A stretch of 64,000 nt of DNA from Streptomyces sp. TLI_105 (lineage in GTDB: Bacteria; Actinomycetota; Actinomycetes; Streptomycetales; Streptomycetaceae): contig NZ_FNSM01000001.1 of NCBI RefSeq assembly GCF_900105415.1, positions 7,634,001 through 7,698,000 of the forward strand. The letters run 5' to 3'. The notes beneath the pieces are model-generated. The model was given only the letters and a program-made list of their open reading frames with translations. It had not been told where the DNA came from and ran no database searches. The translations under genes and the position numbers were made by a program. Numbering within the stretch: position 1 is the first letter of the stretch; the number at the start of each line of letters is the position of its first letter. This document shows positions 1 to 7,287 of this stretch, piece after piece.

Positions 1-230
1 CCGAGCAGCGACATCGTCGACGGCGGGACCGAACGGCGGGCCAGCTGCTCCGGATCCAGGCCCTCGCACTTCATCCGCAGGGTCAGACGGTAGCCGGAGA
101 GGAAGTCCCGCAGCGTGGCGAGCTCGCCCTCCGGGGCCTCGCCGGCGTTCTCGCGGGGGTCGTCGGCAGGATCCGCCCACATGTCGGGGTAGACGGTCGC
201 GCGGCTCCATCGTTCGGGTTGATCATTCAT
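1..230 (-). CDS. DinB-like / DUF664 family protein (3' part cut by window edge)
   Basis: Reading the minus strand from an ATG at 230 gives 76 residues that run off the window. The fragment contains RATVYPDMWADP near residue 10 and LARRSVPPSTMSLLG at its end. This pairing is typical of the N-terminal part of the actinobacterial DUF664/DinB proteins, which share a fold with mycothiol-dependent maleylpyruvate isomerase. Members are usually about 170-190 residues and adopt a four-helix bundle with a metal-binding His triad. That triad would lie beyond the window edge, so the activity cannot be judged. The family match is confident from the motifs; any thiol-transferase role is inference. Confidence 0.8.
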   Translation of the reverse strand, partial: MNDQPERWSRATVYPDMWADPADDPRENAGEAPEGELATLRDFLSGYRLTLRMKCEGLDPEQLARRSVPPSTMSLL

Positions 231-338
231 CCGCTCATCCTCACGGGTGAGGACGCGGGCCCGCCACGGAATTGTCCGGCCCCGCGCTGTGCGGCCGTCC
301 TCCGAGGCGGAGCCGGCCGCACAGCCGCGAGATCCGGG

Positions 339-1256
339 TCAGGTCGCGCAGAACGGCGCGGTCCGCACGTACCCGCCCAGGTTCTCGTCGTCGGTGCCGA
401 GGAGGGCGTCGGCGGAGCCGGGCGGACACTCCACGGCCTCGACCTTGTACCCGGGGAACGTGCCGAGCACGGTCGGGGAGGCCGCCAGCGTGATCCGCAC
501 CCGGCCCGTCGCCGACACGGTCACCCGGCCCGCGTCGCTCACCGCGGAGTCGAACGGCCCGTCGTCACCCGCGTCCCCCGCCGAACCGACCACGATCCGG
601 CCGGAGTCGGTCACCGCGATGTCGGAGATGTGCCGCGTGCCGTCGTCCGCCGGGTACGCGGACCGGTAGCTCCGCTGCGAGACGGCGCCGAACAAGGGCT
701 GCCCCCACGGGGCGAACGTCAAGGGCGCGGCGTACAGCGTGGCGGGCCGCCCCGTGCCGGTGCCCCGGTCCGCCCAGAGGGCCGCGAGCTTCCCGCCCCG
801 GGCGACGAGGGCGAAGCTCTCGAAGTCGTCGCCCTCGCCGATCGCCGGCAGCGGCGTGTAGTCGACGACCGTCGCCGTCGCACCGGCGACCTTCAGCCGG
901 AAGAGGATGCCGCGGCCGGTGAGCGCCAGGTACTCCCCGGGCATCCCCGGGATCGGTTCGATCGCCTCCAGGTCGACGGGTTCCGCACCGTCCCAGGCGA
1001 GCGGGGTGATCACGGAGGAGTCCCCGGTGTGGACGATCCGGGACAGTCGCGGCTGCCCGGGCCTCTTGTTGTCGTGCACGACCAGGGCGTTCACCCCGTC
1101 CCCGTTCTCGGAACGTCCCTCGTACGCGATGCCGCTGACACCGCTTCGGGAGTCGCTGCCGACCTTGTGCCAGTCGCCGGCCGCTCCGGCCGGGGCGGTG
1201 CCGAGCACCGTCAGGAGTGCGGTCGTCACCGTGAACCAGGTCATGCGCTTCGACAT
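339..1256 (-). CDS. Secreted hypothetical protein, possibly beta-propeller
   Basis: A 305-residue exported protein. From the ATG at 1256 the N-terminus is MSKRMTWFTVTTALLTV followed by an APAGA cleavage site, a standard Sec signal peptide. An in-frame start at 1310 would add 18 residues ahead of this signal and is less likely. The mature part has repeating strand-rich stretches with phrases such as DLEAIEPIPG, DDFESFALV and DSGRIVVG, which suggest a propeller-like extracellular fold. Two cysteines occur near the C-terminus (VECPPG and FCAT), probably a disulfide. No catalytic motif is recognisable. It stands alone, divergent from the lipoprotein gene at 1516. Confidence 0.7.
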   Translation of the reverse strand: MSKRMTWFTVTTALLTVLGTAPAGAAGDWHKVGSDSRSGVSGIAYEGRSENGDGVNALVVHDNKRPGQPRLSRIVHTGDSSVITPLAWDGAEPVDLEAIEPIPGMPGEYLALTGRGILFRLKVAGATATVVDYTPLPAIGEGDDFESFALVARGGKLAALWADRGTGTGRPATLYAAPLTFAPWGQPLFGAVSQRSYRSAYPADDGTRHISDIAVTDSGRIVVGSAGDAGDDGPFDSAVSDAGRVTVSATGRVRITLAASPTVLGTFPGYKVEAVECPPGSADALLGTDDENLGGYVRTAPFCAT

Positions 1257-1515
1257 CGGAGTTCTCACGGGAAGTCGCTGCCTTCTCTGTCCGAAGAGAC
1301 GCGAGGTCACGCGCCGGGCGCCACGTTATTGATCTTGGTGGGCGCGGCCCAGCGACGGCTACGCCATCCGCCGGAGCGTGAAGTCGTACGGAGGGCGCGT
1401 AACCGGGGCGCACCCGACGGCACCGCTCCGTCCACACACGGCGACGGTTCACTCGTCACGGTGACCCGGGCCGAGCCGCCGTCCGTGCGCGCCGGGGCTC
1501 GGGCACGGTGACTCC

Positions 1516-2079
1516 ATGCACGCCCGCCGCACGACGTTCCTGCTGCTCATCGCGCTCCTCGCCACCGGATGCGTGGCCGTCCCGCACGGCTCCCCCCCGA
1601 CGCCGGCGGCCCGCCCCGGCGGGCTCGCCCCGGCCGCGGACCGGCCCCCGGCCCCGCTCCCCGCCTGGCCCGCACCCACAGAGCCCGCTCCGCGCGAGGC
1701 CCTCACCACCACCGACCCCCGCCCGGCTCCCCGATCGCCCCGGAAGGCCGCCGAGGAACCGGTCGCCCGCCGCCCGCTTCCCCGCGAGGCGGCCGGGCAC
1801 CACCCGCACCCCCAGGCGGGCGAGCCCGGGAAGTCCGTGAACAGGAAGCGCACGAACGGCAAGCGCGCCAACGGGAAGCGCACGGACAGGAGGCCCGCGA
1901 ACAACGGGTCCGTCAGGCGGACCCCACCCCGCCCCCAGCACACCCGGCCCGCCCCGCCTCGCCCGCACCCACGGACGGACGCCCGGCCGCCCGAGATGCG
2001 CCGCCTCTGCCACCAGGCCGAGTCCATCCAGGCGCCCATGGGCGCGGCCGGCCTCTGCCGCGATCTGTACGGCCGCTGA
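1516..2079 (+). CDS. Small proline-rich lipoprotein
   Basis: A 187-residue protein starting MHARRTTFLLLIALLATGC. The basic n-region, hydrophobic core and LATGC lipobox predict lipidation of Cys19 and anchoring on the outer face of the membrane. The middle is low-complexity, rich in Pro, Ala, Arg and Lys, with short repeats around KRTNGKRANGKR (roughly residues 112-125). The last 27 residues are ordered and Cys-containing (RRLCHQAESIQAP, then GLCRDLYGR). This C-terminal signature recurs in small Streptomyces lipoproteins of unknown function. The function is unknown. The basic linker could bind anionic cell-wall polymers, which is speculation. Confidence 0.7.
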   Translation: MHARRTTFLLLIALLATGCVAVPHGSPPTPAARPGGLAPAADRPPAPLPAWPAPTEPAPREALTTTDPRPAPRSPRKAAEEPVARRPLPREAAGHHPHPQAGEPGKSVNRKRTNGKRANGKRTDRRPANNGSVRRTPPRPQHTRPAPPRPHPRTDARPPEMRRLCHQAESIQAPMGAAGLCRDLYGR

Positions 2080-2112
2080 CCCGACCGCGCCTCCGACCCG
2101 GCGGAAACCCGC

Positions 2113-2370
2113 TTGTACCGGCCCGGTCGGCCCGGCGCCGCCGACACCACCGCCCGGCACATGGCGGAGGGTGAGGAGTGCGTCCTCGGCGACCTCTTCG
2201 AGACCGAGTCCGTGCGGCGCACGGCCGAGCTCGGCCTCCGGCGCGTGACGGTCGACCACGACGCCGAGAACGCCCCGGCGGCCGAGCCGTACGGCTCACT
2301 GGGCTTCACCCGCGAGTGCCGCACCCACGGCTACCGCCGGGCGAAGGCCCAGGCCTCGATGTCGCGATAA
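2113..2370 (+). pseudogene. C-terminal remnant of a GNAT acetyltransferase
   Basis: A short reading frame whose second half contains LGLRRVTVDHDAENAPA, then YGSLGF and THGYRR. This matches the last beta strand and helix of GNAT N-acetyltransferases, where the pattern is usually D..N..A..LY.SLGF. The Ala/Leu normally before the Tyr is a Pro here. The acetyl-CoA-binding Q/RxxGxG/A segment and everything upstream are missing, so the gene has decayed from its 5' end. Its 3' end overlaps the antiparallel thpR gene, which fits a remnant left after a local deletion. The family match is moderate. Confidence 0.45.
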
Positions 2371-2948
2371 CGGATCGGGCCCGGGCCGCGGCCGTAGTTG
2401 CTGCCGACGAGGTGAAGGCGCTCGGCCGCCCAGGGGCGGCCGGTGAAGCCGGCGAGCCCGGCGGCGGCCTCCAGCACCGACGTCGGATCGTCGCGGCGGG
2501 CCCGGGCGAGCGTCAGATGGGGACGCAGCGGCCGGTCCTCGAAGGGGATGCCGCACTCCTTGACGACGGCCCGCACCTCGGCGGCGAGCCGGTGCAGTCC
2601 GTCGAGATCGCCCTCGATCCCGCTCCACAGCACCCGGTCGTCGAAGTGCCCGCCACCGCGCAGCGCCAGCTCCACCGGTCCTCGCGCCGCCGCGATCTCC
2701 GCCAGCGGCGGCCGCAGCAGGGGGACGGTCTCCACCGGGAGCTCCCCGAGGAACGCCAGGGTGATGTGCCAGTCCTCGATCCGGTTCCACCGCATGCGCG
2801 GGTACGCCTCGTACGCGGGGCCCAGCTCGCGCGCCAGCTCGTCCTTCGCGTCGTCGGGCGGGGCGAGCGCGACGAACACGCGCACGGTCGCGGTCCGCGC
2901 CCTGTCGTCGCCACCGGACTCCGTACCCTGCCCGGGCGCCTCAGCCAT
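2331..2948 (-). CDS. thpR: RNA 2',3'-cyclic phosphodiesterase (2H family)
   Basis: A 205-residue member of the 2H phosphoesterase superfamily. The two catalytic HxTx motifs are visible: HITLAFLG in the N-terminal half and HLTLARAR in the C-terminal half. The start VRVFVALAPPD and the spacing of the two motifs are typical of ThpR/LigT proteins, which hydrolyse 2',3'-cyclic phosphates at RNA ends. The ATG at 2948 is chosen because GGCAGGG lies about 8 bases upstream. A GTG at 2966 would add six residues and has no such site. The gene ends over a GNAT remnant on the other strand. It is a cytosolic single gene with no operon partner in view. Confidence 0.88.
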   Translation of the reverse strand: MAEAPGQGTESGGDDRARTATVRVFVALAPPDDAKDELARELGPAYEAYPRMRWNRIEDWHITLAFLGELPVETVPLLRPPLAEIAAARGPVELALRGGGHFDDRVLWSGIEGDLDGLHRLAAEVRAVVKECGIPFEDRPLRPHLTLARARRDDPTSVLEAAAGLAGFTGRPWAAERLHLVGSNYGRGPGPIRYRDIEAWAFARR

Positions 2949-3289
2949 CGTCCGTACCCTGCCCACCGTCCGTCCCGCAACCGTCGGTGGCGAGGGTACG
3001 CGGTGGGCGGGACGGGAGCCGAGCCGGGGGCGTCCGTCCCCGCCGACGTCAGCCGGTGCGGGCGGCGACCGGGCGCCCCGGTGATCACCCCGGGCCCGCC
3101 CGGCACCTTCCCCGACGTCGCGTCAGGGGACGTTCTCGGCCCGCGCGCCCCCTCGCGCTCCCCCGAGGGGGTGGTTCCCCCGGGGCCAGTGGGGCGCAGC
3201 GCGGCACGGTCCGCGCGGGTGCGGAGGGTTCGGGCCCGAAGCTGTCGCCCGTTCCCTGTTCACCTGCGAAGACGGAGGTTCGTCCACCC
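2949..3289. other. Intergenic region between thpR and the RTX-like gene
   Basis: About 340 bases between divergent genes with no convincing coding frame. It should hold promoters for both neighbours. A GC-only palindrome, CCCCCGAGGGGG, lies near 3161-3172. A ribosome-binding site GGAGG occurs at 3274-3278, eleven bases before the ATG at 3290. I see no clear -35/-10 pair. Confidence 0.5.
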
Positions 3290-5329
3290 ATGACCCACGC
3301 ACTTCTCAGATCCGCGGCACGGCGCCGCGGACCGGGCGGGAGGGCCGGGGTGCCGGTCGCGCTCGGGCTCGCGCTCGTCCTGGCCCTGCCCGGCACCGCC
3401 CTCGCGGCACCCGGCGACCTCGACCCGACCTTCGGGTCCGACGGCCGGGTGACGACCCCCATCACCGGCTCCGCGGCAGGCAACGACATCGTGCGGCAGG
3501 CCGACGGCAAGCTGGTCGTGGCGGGGTCGAGCGAGGCGGGCTTCGCGCTCGCCCGTTACAACGCCAACGGCGCCCTGGACCCGACCTTCGGCGGCGACGG
3601 CACGGTGACCAGCGACTTCGGCGGCGGCTTCCACGCGGCCAACGCGGTGGCGATCCAGCCCTCGGACGGCAAGATCGTCGTGGCGGGCACCACCGAGGTC
3701 GTCGCGGAGGAGGGCGGGGGCTGCTGCTTCTTCTCCGTGGCCCGCTACAACACCGACGGCAGCCTGGACACGGGCTTCGGCAACGGCGGCCTGGTACGGG
3801 TCGACGAGTTCGGCGGCTCGGCGGACGGCGCCGACGTCGCCGTGCAGCCCGACGGACGGATCGTCGCCGCGGGCAAGGGCGCCGGCGGCGGATTCGCGCT
3901 GGTCCGCCTCACCACCGGCGGAAACCTCGACCCCACCCTCGGCGGCGACGGGGCCGTGGTCGCCGGCTTCACGCCCACCTCGCCCCAGGACGCAGGCGGC
4001 ATCGCCCGGAGCATGGCCCTCCAGCCGGACGGCAAGATCGTCTCCGTCGGCTACGTGGGCAACACCGCCTTCGACATCGGCGTGGTCCGCTACAACCCCA
4101 ACGGCACCCTCGACACCACCTTCAGCGGCGACGGCATGGTCACCGCCGACTTCGGCGGCACCGAGTTCGGCAACGCCGCCGCGGTGCAGTCCGACGGCAA
4201 GATCCTCGCCGCGGGCTCCGGCGGCGCCGGTTACGCCCTGCTCCGCTACAACGCCGACGGCAGCCCCGACGCCGGCTTCGGCACCGCCGGACGCACCTCG
4301 GTCGCCTTCCCGGGCGACGGCGGCTTCGCGAACGCCATGGCGCTCCAGCAGAACGGCAAGATCGTGCTCGCCGGCCAGGCCGACGACCCCAACAGCTCCG
4401 AGGCCAACGACTTCGGCCTGGTCCGCTTCCAGCCGAACGGCACCGTCGACACCGGCTTCGGCGGCGACGGCTTCGTGGTCACCGGCTTCAACGACTTCGA
4501 CGAGGCCCGCGGGGTGCTCGTCCAGCCCGACGGAAAGATCGTCGCGGCCGGCTACGGGGCGGGCTACCAGTTCGCCCTCGCCCGCTACCAGGGCGGCGAC
4601 GGCACGACCCCGCCCCCGCCGTACGCCGACCTGTCGGTGACGAAGTCCGGGACGACCACCGTGAGCATCGGCGACCGCGCCACGTACACCGTGACCGTCA
4701 CCAACGCGGCGTCCTCCACCGCCACCGCCACCGGGGTCACGCTCACGGACACGCTCTCCGGCGGCGGAGCGACCCTCGTTTCGGCGGTCCCCTCGCAGGG
4801 CACCTGCACGACCACCGCCACGGCGGCCAACTGCGCCCTCGGCTCCCTCGCCCCCGGCGCGAGCGCGACGGTCACGGTGACGGCCGAACCCCGGACCACC
4901 GGCACCCTCACCGACACGGCCGGCGTCAGCGCCACCCAGCCGGACCCGGTGACCACCGGCAACACGGCCACCGCGACCACCTCGGTGAACAACGCCCGCG
5001 GCTGCACGATCATCGGCACCAGCGGCGCGGACACCCTGAACGGCGGCTACGGCAACGACGTCATCTGCGGCCTCGGCGGCAACGACACCGTCCGCGCCGG
5101 CTACGGCAACGACACCGTCTACGGCAACTACGGCAACGACAGCCTCGACGGCGGTTTCGGCGACGACACCATGAACGGCGGCCCGGGCAACGACACCCTG
5201 ACCGGCTACTACGGCAACGACCGCCTCACCACCACCGACGGGGTCTCCGGCAACGACATCGCCAACGGCGGCGCCGGCACCGACGCCTGCACCACCGACG
5301 CGGGTGACACCCGCATCAGCTGCCCCTGA
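3290..5329 (+). CDS. Secreted delta-60 repeat / DUF11 / RTX-like protein
   Basis: A 679-residue exoprotein. The start at 3290 has GGAGG eleven bases upstream and yields a long signal peptide (LGLALVLALPGTALAAP). Residues about 37-435 are tandem copies of the delta-60 repeat, each with LDPTFGGDG and QPDGKIVVAG-like strands, a beta-rich repeat domain. Residues about 445-560 form a DUF11/CARDB-like Ig domain (DLSVTKSGTTTVSIGD). Residues about 575-660 carry five to six glycine/aspartate nonapeptides of the GGYGND type, the calcium-binding RTX beta-roll signature. Calcium-dependent folding outside the cell is expected. RTX proteins are usually exported by type I systems, but here an N-terminal Sec signal is present and no type I exporter is nearby. 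It is a single gene followed by a strong terminator. Confidence 0.85.
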   Translation: MTHALLRSAARRRGPGGRAGVPVALGLALVLALPGTALAAPGDLDPTFGSDGRVTTPITGSAAGNDIVRQADGKLVVAGSSEAGFALARYNANGALDPTFGGDGTVTSDFGGGFHAANAVAIQPSDGKIVVAGTTEVVAEEGGGCCFFSVARYNTDGSLDTGFGNGGLVRVDEFGGSADGADVAVQPDGRIVAAGKGAGGGFALVRLTTGGNLDPTLGGDGAVVAGFTPTSPQDAGGIARSMALQPDGKIVSVGYVGNTAFDIGVVRYNPNGTLDTTFSGDGMVTADFGGTEFGNAAAVQSDGKILAAGSGGAGYALLRYNADGSPDAGFGTAGRTSVAFPGDGGFANAMALQQNGKIVLAGQADDPNSSEANDFGLVRFQPNGTVDTGFGGDGFVVTGFNDFDEARGVLVQPDGKIVAAGYGAGYQFALARYQGGDGTTPPPPYADLSVTKSGTTTVSIGDRATYTVTVTNAASSTATATGVTLTDTLSGGGATLVSAVPSQGTCTTTATAANCALGSLAPGASATVTVTAEPRTTGTLTDTAGVSATQPDPVTTGNTATATTSVNNARGCTIIGTSGADTLNGGYGNDVICGLGGNDTVRAGYGNDTVYGNYGNDSLDGGFGDDTMNGGPGNDTLTGYYGNDRLTTTDGVSGNDIANGGAGTDACTTDAGDTRISCP

Positions 5330-5348
5330 CCCCTGACCCCCACTCCGA

Positions 5349-5385
5349 CGAGTGCCGTCGGCGCCCTCCGCGCCGACGGCACTCG
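5349..5385. terminator. Strong hairpin terminator
   Basis: A perfect 16-bp inverted repeat (arms 5349-5364 and 5370-5385) with the 5-base loop CCTCC. It lies 20 bases after the exoprotein stop and just before the stop of the convergent CIS membrane-protein gene at 5405. It can serve both directions. Confidence 0.85.
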
Positions 5386-5404
5386 TACGTCTGTCGGACC
5401 CGGT

Positions 5405-6712
5405 TCAGGAGACGGACCTGCCGAAGAACTCCAGCTCCGCGACCGCCACCTGCTTGCGGGGGTCGGCGCGCCAGGCCGTGCGCAGGACCAGCTGGACCGA
5501 CAGGGCGTCCCGGACCCGCAGGTCGACGCGCTGGGTGCCGCCGTCGTTGACGCGGTGGTGCGAGACGTGGAGCTCGCCCGCCGCGTCCTTGACCACGAGG
5601 TCGAAGGTCTGCGGGGTGGCCTGCCCGTCCGCCTGGGTCGTGTTCTTCGAACTGCCGGGCGTGACGAGGACGCTGAGCAGATCGGTCGGCTCGGCGAAAC
5701 GCGCCTCCAGGTACTGCCCCGCCGAATCGCCCGCGTACCCCGTGCCCCACCAGGTGTTGGAATAGCCGTCGCCCGCCAGCCCCGGGGCCTGCCTCGGCGC
5801 GGAATGCGAGGCCAGCCAGGCGACCGGGTGCACCGGGACGCGGGTCGCGAAATGGTCCTGGACCGCGCGGGCGGCCGGCGGGCCGCCGAAGGCACCGCCG
5901 ACCACCACGGCCACGACCGCCGCGGCGATCAGGGCGCGGACCAGCACACGACTGCGGTCGCGGGCGAGTCCGGGCCGCCGGCCGGCGTACGGACCCTCGG
6001 CCGTGGAGAGCCGCTCCGGGGCCATGGGCGTCGCGCAGAAGCGGCAGAAGTGACGGCCCGGCGCGTTGGCGAGCGCGCAGGCCGGGCACGGCGTGCCGCC
6101 CTCGACGGGGGCGGGCGCCGAGGCCGCCCGTACCGCCGGACGCGCCGCCTCCGGACGCGCGGGGAGCACGGGAGCGGCGACGGCCGGCTCCGCGGACCGG
6201 TTCCCCGGCACCGGGACGAGGAGCGAGCGCACGACCGTGTCCGAGGGATCCCCGGGGGCGGCCGACGCCGGTTCCCCGGGCGTGGGCCGCCCGGACGCGG
6301 CGCGCCCGGCCGGTACCCCCTCCGCTTCCCCGGGCGCGGGCCTCCCCGGCGCGACGCGACCGGTCGGCTCCTCCTCCTCCGCGATCGCCCCCGGTACGGG
6401 CACGGCCGCGGGTTCCCCGGTGGACGAGGACACGGCGGGCAGCGGGGCGGTGACCTCCTCGGAGCCGACGGGGGAACGGTCCCCGGAACCGGCGGGGGAC
6501 TCCGGCACGTCGGCACGGGCGGCCGGCTCCGGCGCGTCGGCCGGGCCCGGCACGCGGGCCGGCTCCGTGGCGGACCGGTCGGCGGCCGGGGCCGCTCCGG
6601 CGGGGGTGTCCCAGCGCAGGAACGCTCCGCAACCGTCGCAGAACGACTGGTCCGTCGTCCGCACCGGGCTCGCGCAGTCCGGGCAGGGGCGGGACTGGGG
6701 CGCGTCACTCAT
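5405..6712 (-). CDS. CIS-associated zinc-ribbon membrane protein with discoidin/NADase-type glycan-binding C-terminus
   Basis: A 435-residue protein closing the CIS operon. Two zinc ribbons are visible: CPDC..FCDGC near residues 10-27 and CPAC..FCRFC near residues 200-220, separated by about 170 residues of Pro/Ala/Glu-rich linker. One transmembrane helix follows (LIAAAVVAVVVGGAFG, about residue 265). The C-terminal ~150 residues are beta-rich with GYSNTWWGTGYAG and AVAELEFFGR, typical of discoidin/F5-8C-like 'NADase-type glycan-binding' domains. There is no signal peptide, so the ribbons face the cytoplasm and the glycan-binding domain faces outward. A membrane protein called CisA has been reported in Streptomyces CIS loci. 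This gene fits that role (docking the particle at the membrane), but I have not tested homology. Confidence 0.8.
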   Translation of the reverse strand: MSDAPQSRPCPDCASPVRTTDQSFCDGCGAFLRWDTPAGAAPAADRSATEPARVPGPADAPEPAARADVPESPAGSGDRSPVGSEEVTAPLPAVSSSTGEPAAVPVPGAIAEEEEPTGRVAPGRPAPGEAEGVPAGRAASGRPTPGEPASAAPGDPSDTVVRSLLVPVPGNRSAEPAVAAPVLPARPEAARPAVRAASAPAPVEGGTPCPACALANAPGRHFCRFCATPMAPERLSTAEGPYAGRRPGLARDRSRVLVRALIAAAVVAVVVGGAFGGPPAARAVQDHFATRVPVHPVAWLASHSAPRQAPGLAGDGYSNTWWGTGYAGDSAGQYLEARFAEPTDLLSVLVTPGSSKNTTQADGQATPQTFDLVVKDAAGELHVSHHRVNDGGTQRVDLRVRDALSVQLVLRTAWRADPRKQVAVAELEFFGRSVS

Positions 6713-6717
6713 GGGGG

Positions 6718-7287
6718 TCAGGCTCCTTCGGATGTACGGGAAGAGGTCACCGCGACGGTGAACGGCAGGTGCGCGGGGCGGGCCGCGGCCACGACCGCGC
6801 GCAGCCGGTGCGGATCGACGGCGGCCGGGTCGGCGACCCGGAGGACGACGTGCAGCCCGGCCACGGGCGTCCCAGGGAACGGACCGAGCGGACGGGCGGA
6901 CCAGCTCGCGCCGCCGCTCTCGGTGATCTCCGGGGCGACGCCGAAAGCGAGCCGCACGGCCGCCGCGAGCCCCTGCCGGGTGCCGCGGACCCGGTGCAGC
7001 GCCACGGCCGAGGCGACCGCGTGCCGCCGCAGCGGCAGCGGCTCGCCGCCGTCCAGCTCCGCGCCCACCCAGGTCGCCAGATAGTCCACGAAGTCCTCGG
7101 GGGCGAGCGCCGGCGAGAAGTACGCCTCCAGCGAGTCGAGGACGTTGAACAGCGGAGCGAGGACGACGTCCAGGCCGGACACGAACCGCTGCCCGAAGTC
7201 GTCCTCCGCGTAGACGGCCGGCAGCGCCGCCCCCAGCGGGTACGGAGTCGCGAGCCCCGGGACCGTACCCCGCGCGGAGCCGGTCAC
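6718..7287 (-). CDS. CIS baseplate tail protein I (gpI-like)
   Basis: A 189-residue protein with PLGAALPAVYAEDDFGQRF near the start, DSLEAYFSPALAPEDFVDYL and GAELDGGEPLPLRR in the middle, and HRVRGTRQGLAAAVRL. This is the pattern of phage tail protein I domains, which in CISs connect baseplate wedges. It would act in the baseplate next to the J-like protein encoded just upstream. The ATG overlaps that gene's stop by four bases, indicating translational coupling. No tail-fibre gene follows, consistent with CISs that are assembled and used inside Streptomyces cells. Confidence 0.85.
   Translation of the reverse strand: MTGSARGTVPGLATPYPLGAALPAVYAEDDFGQRFVSGLDVVLAPLFNVLDSLEAYFSPALAPEDFVDYLATWVGAELDGGEPLPLRRHAVASAVALHRVRGTRQGLAAAVRLAFGVAPEITESGGASWSARPLGPFPGTPVAGLHVVLRVADPAAVDPHRLRAVVAAARPAHLPFTVAVTSSRTSEGA

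Noticed and set aside
2349..2966. GTG 2966 as the thpR start
   Set aside because: The ATG at 2948 has a well-spaced ribosome-binding site and the GTG does not.
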